Assembly: GCA_016271365.2 (NCBI GenBank)
Contig: CM057456.1
Coordinates: 166,549,501 to 166,613,500, forward strand
Reading direction: 5' to 3'
Origin: Neoceratodus forsteri
Taxonomy: Eukaryota; Chordata; Ceratodontiformes; Ceratodontidae
Length of the DNA stretch: 64,000 nucleotides
Shown: positions 10,022 to 19,910 of the stretch, piece after piece
Numbering within the stretch: the first letter of the stretch is position 1
Layout of the letters: each line of letters opens with the position of its first letter
Notes under the pieces: model-generated
Told to the model about the DNA's origin: nothing
What the model saw: the letters and a program-made list of their open reading frames with translations, nothing else
Databases searched by the model: none
Translations under genes and position numbers: made by a program

Positions 10022-11281
10022 ATGGACAGAGGCAGCTTCCACATGGAAGCTGTAATGAGGGGGGTGAGAATGCATGCTGCAGGGGGACATGGCCGTGGAA
10101 GGGCCCGTCGGCGGTATGCCCCCAACAGGCAGTACCGTGCCTGCATCAGCTTTGAGCTGTACACAGATGTAGAGATCGTGGGCCGGTACCGCCTGAACAG
10201 GGCTATACTGAGATGGCTCTGTAAGCTGTGCAGTGATGTGATGCAGGCACCCTCACGACGGAGTCACGCTCTGTCGGTGGAGACCAAGGTGACAGCCTGC
10301 ATGTGCCTGCTAGCCATGGGCACCTTCCAGAGGCCAACAGGGGACACCACAGGCATCACACAGTCAGCCACATCATGCATCCTCACACAATTCCTTAGTG
10401 CACTGCTGCCACATGCTGTGGAGTACATCCATTTCCCCAGCACCGCGGCAGAGCGTACAGCAAACATGCAGGAGTTCCACAGGGTAGCACGTATGCCTGG
10501 CGTGCTAGGGGCCATAGACTGCACCCATGTGGCCATTCGCACGCCACCTGGCCCCGATGGGGTCGCATATAGGAACAGAAAGGGCTTCTCCAGTGTCAAC
10601 TGCCAGGTGGTGTGTGATGCCACTGGGCACATAATAAATGTCTGTGCCACACACCCTGGTGGAGCACATGATGCCTTCATATGGTATCAGTCCGCACTGT
10701 GCCATCGATTCGAGAGTGGGGACATCCCCACAGGACATCTAGTGGGTGAGTACACATGTATGGAATGCAAACTTGGGGCAAGGGTGGAATGCCACAGGTG
10801 CCATGGTAGTGGCACACAGGGATATGGGCAATATGGACCTGAACATGAGACTGATCTCCACTATCTCCACACAGGTGACAGCGGATACCCACTCCGTCCC
10901 TGGCTGCTCACACTGTACTGGCGCCTTGGCCCCATTGTAGGCAGCTATAATGAGCACATGTTCCACCACGCAGCATCATGGAGCGGGTGTTTGGGATGCT
11001 CAAGGCACGCTTCCGATGCCTAGACACCTCGGCCGGTGCCCTACAGTTTAGCCCCCCAAAGGCCTGTGGGATATTCCTGGCCTGCTGCATCCCGCTTAAC
11101 ATGGCCAAAGACTATGGGATAGCCGTACAGGTTGAAGAGGGGGACAGCGATGGGGACGCCAGTGTCACCGTGTTGATGGTGATGAGCAGCCCCCTAGGAC
11201 GGCGGGACCCCCCGACTGATCCGGCAGGCCCAGCTGCACCGGGACACCATCACAGAGGAGCACTATGCAGAACACAGGTAA
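10022..11281 (+). CDS. HARBI1-like DDE transposase of the PIF/Harbinger element, two frameshifts
   Basis: This is the DDE_Tnp_4-type nuclease that cuts and re-inserts the element. Visible in order: an N-terminal helix-rich region with SHALSVETKV (about residue 80) and FQRPTGDTTGITQSA, a helix-turn-helix-like block. Next is FPGVLGAIDCTHVAI-like sequence (MPGVLGAIDCTHVAI, first catalytic Asp), RNRKGFSSVNCQVVCDA, GGAHDAFIW (HD, second block) and, after an intron, GDSGYPLRPWL. MERVFGMLKARFRCLD supplies the final catalytic Glu. A 1-nt shift near 10,960 puts the ERVFGMLK block in another frame. A second shift at about 11,180-11,225 restores the first frame, which ends ITEEHYAEHR and stop at 11,279. 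I chose ATG 10,022; the ORF is open back to 9,941. Length is near the family norm of about 350 aa. It is probably inactive because of the shifts, but otherwise well preserved. Confidence 0.85.
10746..10874 (+). other. Intron of the transposase gene, 129 nt
   Basis: Donor GTGAGT at 10,746 and acceptor ...CTCCACACAG at 10,874. Removal joins GHLVG to DSGYPLRPW, which is the contiguous order expected for HARBI1-like enzymes. The intron is a multiple of three and has no in-frame stop, so an unspliced reading simply adds 43 residues (starting EYTCMECKLG) beside the second conserved block. Confidence 0.8.
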
Positions 11282-11651
11282 GTCAAGGGGACATGTGCAA
11301 CCAACACTGTCCATGCACAAACCACTGGCACACAGGGTAACACACCAGGGGTGCATGACGGCCAGGGGAGTGGAAGGGTCCAGGCATACAAACACACCAT
11401 CAGGGAGGGGTGAGCACTCATATGGACACACACACACACCAGGCACAGAGCGTACATGGGCAGATGCACAGCACAGCAGAACTGACATTGCTAACACACA
11501 GCACCACCGACCACCCCCACCACCTGTACTGTCCAAGTACGTGTGTCAGATGCTGGGCACCCTTGCACCTTGGTGTACAGCACAATGCAGGCATCATCAT
11601 GCACACGCACCTGTGGACAGCAGTTGGGAGGGTGTACAGGTGGTCCGTGTG
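11282..11651. other. Gap between convergent transposase and Myb-like gene 1
   Basis: The transposase (plus) and Myb-like gene 1 (minus) converge here. I see CA/TG-rich sequence ('cacacacacacac' at 11,425) but no clear domain. Presumably this is 3' UTR of both genes. Confidence 0.45.
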
Positions 11652-13400
11652 TCAGCGTGGTGAGCAGAGCACCCAGCAGTGCACTGCCCACCATGACACA
11701 CATTGCACACATGGCAGCACCAGACAGGACCCACACTGGGAGACAGCTAAGTCATGTAGCACTGTCCCACGGCCACCGCGGATGCGTGGGTGGCCCCACC
11801 GTGACCCAACAGCACTGGCAGGCTGAGCAGGGGCCACATGGGGTGGCACTGTTGCACCACCAGGGGTCCCACTGCGCGAACGTGACCTTGCCCGCACAGA
11901 GGTCTGCAGCATGCCGAATAAACCTGCACCAGGGGTGCTCGGGATGGCCACAGCAGAACCCGGCATCGACAGGCCTGGTGTCGCATGACGCCGGGAACGG
12001 GGAGTGGAGAATGAACTGTGTGGGGTGTACGGTACAGGGGCACCTGACTGTGTGCCCAATGCATCCACGACAGAGACCACTGCCTGTGTCAGCCTGTCAA
12101 TGGCAGCGGTCACATCCGTCCACATACAAACCAGCTCTGCACTGTCCAGAGCACACTCCCTGCTGTGCCACTCCACAGCCACAGACAGTGCCTCCACGGA
12201 CATTGCAACCCGCCTCTGCAGCTGTACTGAATCCCGCAGCAGGCGGGTGTGCTCGTCCAATGGGTGCTGTGCCCCAACGGCATCCTGTCCCCCAGGGTGT
12301 GGAAGGTCCTGATGCACAACACCCCTTGAGGGTGGGCGCTGTTCACCAGGACCAAGAATGGGCAGATCAAAGGGCGGCGGACATGTGCCACCGCTTGACA
12401 CTGTACCCCCAGACCTGGTGGGTGACTGCTGCTGCTGCCCCACCAACTGCTGTGCCCCAGGGTCCACTCGTTCCACCGCTGTGCTAGCAACAGTGCCAGA
12501 CACCTGCACAGCCACCGGTGCTGCCCCACCGGTGCTGACAGGCACAGCCTGGGACTGTGCCAGCATGCTGGTACACAAGTTGGAACCAGAAAGGCTCAGG
12601 GACATGTGCTGGCCTGCTGTGTGTCCGTCATGGGACACACACCTATCACTGCCCATTGCAGTCCTTGCATCATCAATGGTGCAGGTATGTGCTACAGCCA
12701 TAGTCACAGTGTGCTGGCATGCTTGCATGCCAGACTGCTGAGACACAGGCTGTGCACCCCCTGCACCCGAATCACTGACACCAGAGTTGGCGGCCCAGCG
12801 GCATGCTGCTGCAGTGCCTGCTGGCTGGGTGATAGAGGTGGATGGACCCTCCTCCATGTCCAGCAGGTCATCAGCACTGCCTGGACCCACCACCACCGCC
12901 TCCTGAAGATGAACAGGTTCTGTAACAGAGAGAGTACATGTGAGTGCATGTGAACAACCTTCCCCCAACCCCCAACACCACCACCATGTCATACCGCGCA
13001 GTGATGGGCTTCCACCTGTCTGAATCCACCTTCTGGTACGCCCTCAATAGCGCCTGCTGCATTGATGCAACCAGTGTCTCCTCAGCCGGGTCAGCTCCAA
13101 CACCTGGCGGCCCCCGCCAGTGCCAGCACGTGCCGCCTGAAGGCTGCCACCTTCTCCTTCAACCTCCTGTGGTCTGTCCCCATCTTCTTCTTGCATTCCT
13201 GCACGGAGCGGTGGCTTCTGTGCAGGTTCACGGCCCGAGCTACCCTCCCATGCAGCCGCGACAGGACTGAAGGGTGCCCTCCGTCCACTCAGTACTGGCT
13301 TCTCATCCAGGTAGGCCTGGAAGAGGGCCTCTGTCTCTGCTGGGGTAAATGGCCCTCCACGCCCACCATCCTCACCCTCACCTTGGCTCTGCTCGGTCAT
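11652..13400 (-). CDS. Myb/SANT-like accessory protein 1 of the Harbinger element (frameshifted, one intron)
   Basis: Start ATG at 13,400 (MTEQSQGEGEDGG). The N-terminus PFTPAETEALFQAYLDEKPV matches the first helix of the Myb/SANT-like domain of Harbinger partner proteins and NAIF1. The rest of the domain, LHGRVARAVNLHRSHRSVQ and ECKKKMGTDHRRLKEKVAAF, is in another frame because of an indel near 13,250. A probable intron runs from 12,994 (GTATGAC) to 12,920 (TTACAG). The frames on either side are not in perfect register, which again points to decay. The 3' exon codes for about 420 residues rich in Ser, Pro, Gly and Gln with an acidic start (DDLLDMEEGPS), and a basic Arg/Ser patch (RARSRSRS) near 11,880. 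Such partners import the transposase into the nucleus and bind the element ends. It is the reverse-oriented partner of the transposase. Confidence 0.7.
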
Positions 13401-14176
13401 GGCGATCTGTATGGGGGCAAGTGGACACCTGTCACTGTGCAGTCTACAGCATTTTCCATGACCATTGTCCAGAACATCACACAACATGCAACTCCACCTC
13501 TCACCTGCAGTAACCGATCTGGCCAGCGCAGCCCAATGTCGCACATTTATAGCGCAATGCATGCAAATTAGAGTGGAGCAACTATAATGACATGCAATTG
13601 CACCACCGCGCCTTTGAATGGCTGACTCGGATGATTTGCATGTGCGTGCTGAATATTGGCGAATTTGGCGCTTTGCGCTATCACGGTTGAGTCAGCTGAG
13701 CCAATGGCACAGATCTGTGACTGTGTGGTACACTGCATTGCGCATGCCCAGATAGCTTACGAGGCCGCCTGCCGCACTGCTGATGTGCTGTGCGCGATCG
13801 GCAATTCAGGCCATGGCCACCATTGTGCCAGTGGTGCTACAGCACTGGGCACTATATGGCGCTGTGGCACTACTGCGTAATAGTCCACTGTGGCACTGGT
13901 ACGCAGCTGGTCGGTCGCGCAGGATGTGTATACATCAGATGGTGCTGTGCGTGGCCTTGTGTCATTGCCCATGACCTTGTGTCTGACCTTTGCCCTCTGG
14001 CGCTGTTCGGGCTGCCATGTGTACGGCCCTATTGCGCTGTCTGGTGACAGTGCTATGTGAAGTGACAGCGCTGTTCGAACAGCACGATTGGAACCTGTGG
14101 TGGTCTATTGTGCAACATCTCCACGTGGGGTTACGGCGCAGCAGGGCGCCATATTGCCTGCTGTAAAGTTGGTACC
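13401..14176. promoter_or_regulatory. Divergent intergenic region between the two Myb-like genes, with terminal-like motifs
   Basis: The two Myb-like genes diverge from here. The part 13,545-13,690 contains TAGCGCAATGCATGC, GAATATTGGCGAATTTGGCGC and TTTGCGC, the same GCGCAA and GAATAT vocabulary as the element ends. A further stretch (13,690-14,110) has many short 'gcgca' and 'ggcac' words. It may be a bidirectional promoter bound by the element's own proteins, or an old terminus of a fused element. Both are inference. Confidence 0.45.
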
Positions 14177-16064
14177 ATGGCTCGCAGAAGAGCAGTACAG
14201 TGGAGCCCTGTCGAAGTGGCCAACTTGGTGGCCCTAGTGGAGCCCCACTATGGGGCACTTTATGGTGAGGCACCCCTCACCCTTGCCAGGATGCAGGTGT
14301 GGCAGCAAGTGGCCACTGACCTGGTGGGAGTCACTGGACGGTGCCGGTCAGCTGAGCAGTGCCGGCACCAGTACAGTGACCTCCGCCGGAGGGATCCGGA
14401 TCTTCTCGATCGGCTGCGGTCACGTGTCAGGAGGGGGTGTGGTGCCTAGGCCAGGTGGGTGTACCATCTATGCATCTGTATTCTCTGTAGGGGTGTGAGT
14501 GTATTTGGTGGCTGTGCATAGGTGATGGCTCTGCCATGGTTGGCTGTGTCAGTGTGTGCAGGTGTGAGATGCATGGGTCTGGCTGTGTGGGCAGACACTC
14601 ACTGGGGCAGGGGGCAGTCTGCTTTGGAGTCACACTGATGTTTGTCTCAACATATGTCTCCAACAGGCCGGGATGTGAGGATGCAGGCACGTGGTGAGGA
14701 GGGCGTGCCAGGGCCCCGTGCCGTGGGTGTTGCACCCAGCAGCAGCAGCAGCAGCAGCGCAGACCCAGCTGCTTGAGGAGTGTGAGTATCATTACTCATG
14801 GATGCTATTGCATGCTGGGGGGCAAGACCACCAGCCATGCACAACACAACCATGCAGGAAGGGAGGTCATAATTCCACTATACAAGACACTCAGTGAGGC
14901 CCCACCTGGAGTACAGTGTACAGTTCTGGAGACCATACCTACGTAAGGACATAGACTGGGTAGAGAAGGTTCAGAGGAGGGCAACAAAGATGGTGCATGG
15001 ATTGCATCACAAGTCCGATGAAGACAGGTTGAAGGAACTGAACATGTACTCCTGGAGGAGAGGAGGGAGAGGGGATATGATAGAGACATACAAGTATCTT
15101 ACAGGGAGGAACAGGGTGCAGGAAAACACTATTTTAAGTGAAAAGATGTTCCAGGACTAGAGGGCATGGGATGAAGTTGGAGGAGGACGATTCAGAGGAA
15201 ACATGAGAAAGAATTTCTTCACAGAATGGGTGGTGGACAAGTGGAACACCCTGCCAGAGGAAGTGGTGGGGGCTGAAACAATCACGGGATTTAAGAATGC
15301 ACGGATAGACATGAAGGAATTCTGGAGGTCAGGGGTAAGGTGCAACAGACTTATAGGAAAACAAAGTGAACTTACAAGCTCAAATGGGCAGACTGGGTGG
15401 GCCATAGGCCCTTATTTGCCGACACTGTCTGTGTATCTGTGTATGTATGCACGACACAGGTGACATGCATCACTGTCCAGTATCACAGCACGTCTGTGTA
15501 TGTCACTGGTGGTCCATGCATGCACTGGGCACATAGCTGTGTAACTGGCATCACACCATGTTGCCACGTCACTTGACAGCCTTGTTTGTGCTGTGATGGA
15601 CATGGCCAGTGTGTGTGTGCAGTGGTGCACATAGCTGGTGCCGCCTGTTTGTGATGGCCATGTGCATGTTCACTGTGGGTGGGTGCATGCCATCACAGGT
15701 GCGGGACATTGGGCTATATGGCTTGCAGGTTGGGTGGTGTTCAGGGTTGTGTTCAGTCACAGCCATTGACTGTGTTCCCATTTTCCTAGGCCTCGCAGTT
15801 CTCCGGAGGATACATTGGGACATACGGGGCCTGACACAGGTGTTCCTGGATAACCAGGCCATCCTGGATTCCATTAGAGACATGGCTCATGGAGGAGGCA
15901 TCGCAGGGAACAGCAGCACCAGGCACAGGATGACCAGCCAGCTGGGCCTTAGGCCACATTACCCTTCCCACTTGACCCATCCCTACCACCCTGCCTTCCC
16001 TCTCCAAGTTGTTCATCCTTACCCCTTGACCACCCTACCTTGTACCCATCCCACCCCCTTGTAA
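14177..16064 (+). CDS. Myb/SANT-like accessory protein 2 of the Harbinger element (probable 3 exons, CR1 in intron)
   Basis: ATG 14,177 lies in a good context (ACCATGG). Exon 1 reads [20 protein letters not shown], then [15 protein letters not shown] and [20 protein letters not shown]. This is a complete three-helix Myb/MADF-like domain with tryptophans spaced as in that fold. The first stop is at 14,447. The likely exon 2 (from about 14,668, after CTCCAACAG) has an Ala or Ser run encoded by CAG repeats and ends QTQLLEE before a GTGAGT at about 14,780. Exon 3 starts after TTTTCCTAG at 15,790: [20 protein letters not shown], then [11 protein letters not shown], a helical tail as seen in other Myb/SANT-like accessory proteins. 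Stop TAA at 16,062. Frames need a shift at the exon 1 end. It shares no obvious identity with accessory protein 1 beyond the fold. Confidence 0.6.
14849..15446 (+). mobile_element. 5'-truncated CR1 LINE inserted in an intron of Myb-like gene 2
   Basis: It encodes the CR1 ORF2 C-terminal signature: [45 protein letters not shown], then in another frame [20 protein letters not shown]. It ends in [13 protein letters not shown] and a TGTGTAT-type tail. Flanking 12-mers ATGCACAACACA (14,837-14,848) and ATGCACGACACA (15,447-15,458) look like a target duplication with one mismatch. Because it lies between exon-like blocks of the Myb-like gene, splicing could have tolerated it. CR1 elements do not usually make duplications this clean, so the flank similarity might be chance in CA-rich sequence. 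Confidence 0.85.
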
Positions 16065-16219
16065 ATAGTTCTTGTTTATTGTTTTGTAATTTACTCTTTG
16101 AAAATTTTAAAATACATTTATATTTTGATATGAATACTGTGTTGGTCTCTGATTTGCAGCTGGCTATGGGTGCTCAGTGTAGTGGTGTACATGCCATCTG
16201 GGTGGTATGGTCCTGGGTA

Positions 16220-16222
<3 letters not shown>

Positions 16223-16279
<57 letters not shown>
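16223..16279. repeat. (TG)n microsatellite, about 28 units
   Basis: A pure GT/TG run within the Harbinger right arm, downstream of Myb-like gene 2. This is the longest dinucleotide array in the window. Confidence 0.97.
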
Positions 16280-16282
<3 letters not shown>

Positions 16283-16799
16283 GCGTGTGTGCATGGGAGG
16301 TATCTCGGCATGGCAGTGACTTTCTGTTGGTCTTGCCTGCTGCCTCCCACTGCTGGGTGCACAGGGTGTGTCTGGCTTGGCATTGCTCTCTGCTGCACGG
16401 GGTTGACGTGTGCTGGGGGGGATGCATGGTTTCCTGCAGTGCCAGTCACTGCACATGGGTGGTGTCTTGGGGTCATGGTGCAGGGTGTGCTGTGCATACG
16501 GGGGGCTGATGTGCACTGTGGTTGTCAACCCCCTGTGTGTGGCACTCTCAGCCTGCCAGTAGTTGTGCTGAGGAGTCATGGCTCTGCTGTGCTTTGTTGG
16601 CTTGTCCCCGTAGGCCAGTAGATCATCCGTCACACCCCCAGTGATGCTGTGCTTGGGGTGTGCAGGTGTCTTGTTGGTTCTGCAGTGTGGTCCTGTGCCC
16701 ATGTGTGGCATGGCTGGCGTTGGGCCCCAGCCTGCCTCCCTGGATGTGCAGTTCCATTGCTCTGGGGGGGGGCTCTGCTTGCGCTATGGCACCTCTGGA

Positions 16800-17023
16800 C
16801 TGCTCAGCTAGGCTGCCCTGGTTGCGTTATAGTGCAACATTTCTGCTCAGCTTCTCCTTCCTGGTTGCGCTATGCGCAGTTAGCGTGATATTCAGACATT
16901 GGCTGCTTGCGCAATTTGTTCTGCTCCATGTTTGAATATCGCACCTGTTGCGCATATGCGCAATTGGTTGGTGCTTGTTCCTGCTGTTGCGCACATTTTG
17001 GGCGAAATTTGAATATCCGGGCC
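16800..17023. promoter_or_regulatory. Right subterminal repeat region of the Harbinger element
   Basis: Repeats of TTGCGC, TGCGCAA and GAATATC/GATATTCA are packed at 16,822, 16,865, 16,878, 16,888, 16,908, 16,935, 16,950, 16,958 and 16,986. They mirror the left end and finish in the TIR TTTGAATATCCGGGCC. Confidence 0.6.
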
Positions 17024-17351
17024 ATAGTAGATATGTCACAATCACTTCAGATCTCATTTAGAATGTTCAGCCTCAGTACCAGTACTAACTATATTCAAAT
17101 GCAAATAACTTTAAAATGAAAAAAGATAGCATAGTGCTGTTAGCATGAAAGCTGTTCAGCACAAAAGTATCTACAAAATGAGTGGTATTTCATTTATAGA
17201 TACCTTTTAGATTTTTTTTATAATAAGCAAAAAAGGGCAGAAAATTACTTTTTTTTTTTTTTACTTTTTTGACAAATATATGCAAAAAAAGATAAACAAT
17301 CAAAAGCAAATGTCCCTGCACTGACAGAAAGCATCCCTATTGTATAAATTG
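17024..17351. other. AT-rich sequence, no gene seen
   Basis: A T-run at 17,250-17,261 and A/T-rich sequence only. This is host flank of the Harbinger insertion. Confidence 0.4.
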
Positions 17352-17510
17352 AATATACAATGGTGAGCTGTCAGATAAATGATTTATCTACACTTGTGGT
17401 GTTTGATCTCGGACATCTTTCACATGACTTATGCCACTCGTGAGGTTACCCGAGGCCAAACAGCACTTGTGTAGATAAATCATTTATCTGACAGTTTACC
17501 ATTGTATATC
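17352..17510. mobile_element. Fold-back MITE with about 40-bp TIRs
   Basis: Left arm ATACAATGGTGAGCTGTCAG, continuing through ATAAATGATTTATCTACAC, pairs with the right arm ending GACAGTTTACCATTGTAT. The arms are nearly identical over about 40 bp, with 'ata|TA' flanks on both sides, consistent with TA target choice. The centre has a CTCGG...CCGAGG pair. There is no ORF. Confidence 0.8.
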
Positions 17511-18440
17511 CCTTCTATCTACCATGACTACTTCTAATTGTTTGTAAGGACAGCACTGTTGGAAATCTCACTAGTGAAATCTCGTCTGCCATTTTGTGGG
17601 ACCCATATACTGTATACGAGCCCAGGGATATACAATTTCTGTATCCTTTGGAAACTAGCACTTGTGTATCTTCTTGCCCTTCACTACAAACAAAACACTT
17701 TTTGTACCCTGCTGTACCAAGGGACCCCCACAAAAATTAGATATTGTATCTCAAGGGGGCCATCCTGCCATCTGTTTGATGCAAATTTGAAATAAACTAG
17801 AAAAGGGTATGTTCCTCATTTATAGAATACTACTAGACTATTCTGATCACTCCACTCACAATCCAATAGAGAGAGGGAGAGAGAAGACTACTGTCATCAG
17901 GTGCATATAGAGGTTCAAGCAGCAAAGATGGATTAAAGAAAGATGGCAGTGAAAGTAAGCACAGGTAGGCAAAATGATTTGCTCATTGCTACATGAGGAG
18001 TAAGTGGTGGTGAGAGGACTCAAACCTAGGTTTCTTGTTTCACAACTATAATCCCCCCAATCCGCACACACACACACTGTGCAAAATTTCTACTTGTCTT
18101 CCTGCCAATCCCACTTCATCACAAAATCATCGTATACATAAGCCCGCAACTTCTAGCCCCCAAATGTTTTAGTGTTAGAGCCCCTGTGAAAGGATTCTTC
18201 TCCCCACCTCCATAATTTCCTTAAGTCTTCTGTGTGCTCCTTTGTCTAGATTACCTAATTTGAATTTGATTTGTTTTATTAAACACTTCTTTGAGTTCCA
18301 AACTTTTGTCTGCTCTTAGCCATAAAGGTTTTTGCTTTGCAGTGTCTTGATAGTCTATTTATTTTTGATAGATTTATTTTGACAGGTTTTTCAGAACAAG
18401 TGTTTGACCAACATCTCTTCTCAACATTCTGCTTACCTAC
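17511..18440. other. No gene seen
   Basis: Low-complexity AT-rich sequence with a short GA-rich patch (17,865-17,885). The ORFs present have no recognisable domain. Confidence 0.4.
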
Positions 18441-18845
18441 GCTATGTAATCTGTTACATGATCCGTTTATCCATATAGTGTATAGTGGAATGTTGTTCTG
18501 TATAGAATTCCATCCCTTTCAAAATGCTGTTCTACCACAGTTCCAAGCTCATGGAATGCTGTTCTACCCTACGGTGGTAGAACAGCATTCTAGAACCTCT
18601 AGAGACTGCACGAGTCAGTTTCATTTTGAAAGCAAAATAACTTACAAAACACATTTTTCACACAGTACTATACACTGCAAAAAAATACAGGATGAGCAAC
18701 TCTATGCACAACCAATGTGTTTTGCCACCTCGGGGTTCTGATTCCCATGCACCTCCCGAGCTTCGCTCTCGAGATCAGAGGGAATCAGAATCCCTCTGTG
18801 GCAGAACACACTGGTTCTGCATAGTTGCCCATCCAGTATTCTCTA
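18440..18845 (+). mobile_element. Compound fold-back repeat, copy A
   Basis: Region 18,500-18,690 matches the reverse complement of 32,585-32,770 (shared 'ccctttcaa', 'tctagaga(c/t)tgcac', 'agt(c/t)a(g/a)tttcatt(t/c)tgaaagca'). It contains a hairpin at 18,522-18,595 (AATGCTGTTCTACC / GGTAGAACAGCATT). A second palindrome at 18,684-18,840 has arms AATACAGGATGAGCAAC / AGTTGCCCATCCAGTATT and core CGAGCTTCGCTCTCGAG. Two copies in one window show that it is a dispersed family. Confidence 0.7.
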
Positions 18846-18989
18846 TGTAATACACCTTTACTGTATTGTACCTGTTGTTTACTGACCCTGACCCCCTGTA
18901 ACATCCTGGGTCATGCCTGAAAATAGGAATTCAATTAGTGTACCTATCTGGTTAACATAAACTATATATTAGGATAGTGTATGGTTACC

Positions 18990-19160
18990 CATACTACATA
19001 GAGCGATGAGAAGAGTAGGAAAGAGCAGGAGAATTTTACACACACCAGGTGTGGATGCCCCATAAACTCCCCGAGGCTAAGCCCGAGGGTTTATATAGGC
19101 ATCCCACACTGAGGGTTTGTGTAAAATTCTACTAAATAACCACCTGCCTATTACTTTATT
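18990..19160. mobile_element. Palindromic MITE related to the one at 6.0 kb
   Basis: Arms GAGAATTTTACACACACC and GGTTTGTGTAAAATTCT flank inner arms GTGTGGATGCC/GGCATCCCACA and ATAAACTCCCCGAGG/CCCGAGGGTTTAT. The inner palindrome matches the core of the 5,992-6,162 element, while the outer arms differ. Confidence 0.7.
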
Positions 19161-19165
19161 TTTTA

Positions 19166-19769
19166 TAATTGCTGGTCAGCAATTTTTTCCCACATTGATG
19201 CTGCTCGTCTGTGATTCACTCACATACATACATACACACACACACACACAATCTTTATTAGAAAAATAGATTTTTGTTTGTTAGGCATCTTTTTGTTTCT
19301 TGCAAGTGTTTCTTCGTGCTGTGGTTGAATTTCGTTTAAGTTGCTGCAACAGCGCTTACCTCTGTTAAGCGCTTCGGAGCCATTCCAGCACGGTGCGGTG
19401 TTTCGGAGGCATTTCTCGGGCTGTACGGGTTACAGACAGCAGGATCAACCAGATAAGAGATTTTGAAAAAAAAAAAGAACTCCGGTGTGAGGGCTGGTCT
19501 GTGGCAGCTCCTCGGTAAGCGGGACGAGGAGTCACCATGTTTATTGAGTGTTTAGCCCGCCCATGAGAAGAGGAGAGCCAATCAGGATGTGGCTGTAGTC
19601 TGATTGAAGTGGCGCGTGTTTGAAATTATAACTAGTTCAGCCTATGGAAAGAATTGCTGACCAGTCTAGACAGAGGTAGCGCGTGTTTGCCGTTATAACT
19701 AGCTGAGGTAGTTATAACGGCAAATTACAACTCGATTTTACAATGTAAAAAAATTGTGACCAGTAATTA
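19166..19769. mobile_element. TIR element (about 600 bp) with TA flanks
   Basis: Left end ATAATTGCTGGTCAGCAATT with a following T-run and CACATTG. Right end CAATGTAAAAAAATTGTG, then ACCAGTAATTAT. The complements align over about 30 bp. TA lies on both outer sides. The interior holds a CTCCTCG..CGAGGAG hairpin at 19,516-19,540 and a GC-rich middle but no transposase. It resembles a Tc1/mariner-type MITE by its TA flanks only. Confidence 0.65.
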
Positions 19770-19772
19770 TAA

Positions 19773-19876
19773 GGCTATTCTTCCACTGAGTGGATACAAT
19801 GCCAACTGATGACCTCGAGAGCGAAGCTCGAGAGGTCTCCAAGTCGGCATTGTATCTACGAGGTGAAAGAATAGCC
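19773..19876. mobile_element. Palindrome with CTCGAGAGCGAAGCTCGAG core
   Basis: GGCTATTCTTCCACTGAGTG / complement of GAGGTGAAAGAATAGCC, then GATACAATGCC/GGCATTGTATC, closing on CCTCGAGAGCGAAGCTCGAG. The element is 104 bp, and nearly the whole length pairs with itself. It starts 2 bp after the TIR element. Confidence 0.75.
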
Positions 19877-19910
19877 GAGTAGTGTTTAGGTAACCACACA
19901 CTGTTCTTTA

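Larger units (their letters stand above)
9550..17023 (+). mobile_element. PIF/Harbinger DNA transposon, about 7.5 kb, with three genes
   Basis: The termini are a perfect 16-bp inverted repeat, GGCCCGGATATTCAAA at 9,550 and its complement ending at 17,023. It could be one base longer on each side. Flanking triplets are ATT and ATA, an imperfect 3-bp duplication. Inside lie a DDE transposase (plus, 10.0-11.3 kb), a Myb/SANT-like gene (minus, 11.65-13.4 kb) and a second Myb/SANT-like gene (plus, 14.2-16.1 kb). The interior is clearly more GC-rich than its flanks. A CR1 fragment and two microsatellites have accumulated. PIF/Harbinger elements normally carry one transposase and one Myb-like partner, so the second Myb-like gene is unusual. 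Confidence 0.9.

Noticed and set aside
11165..11663. Cys/Val-rich ORFs on both strands near 11.2-11.7 kb
   Set aside because: They are shadow frames of the transposase 3' region and of CA-rich sequence. No homology pattern.
16118..16711. ORFs of 87-197 codons with long His-Thr runs
   Set aside because: They are generated by the (TG)n array in the Harbinger right arm. No domain outside the run.
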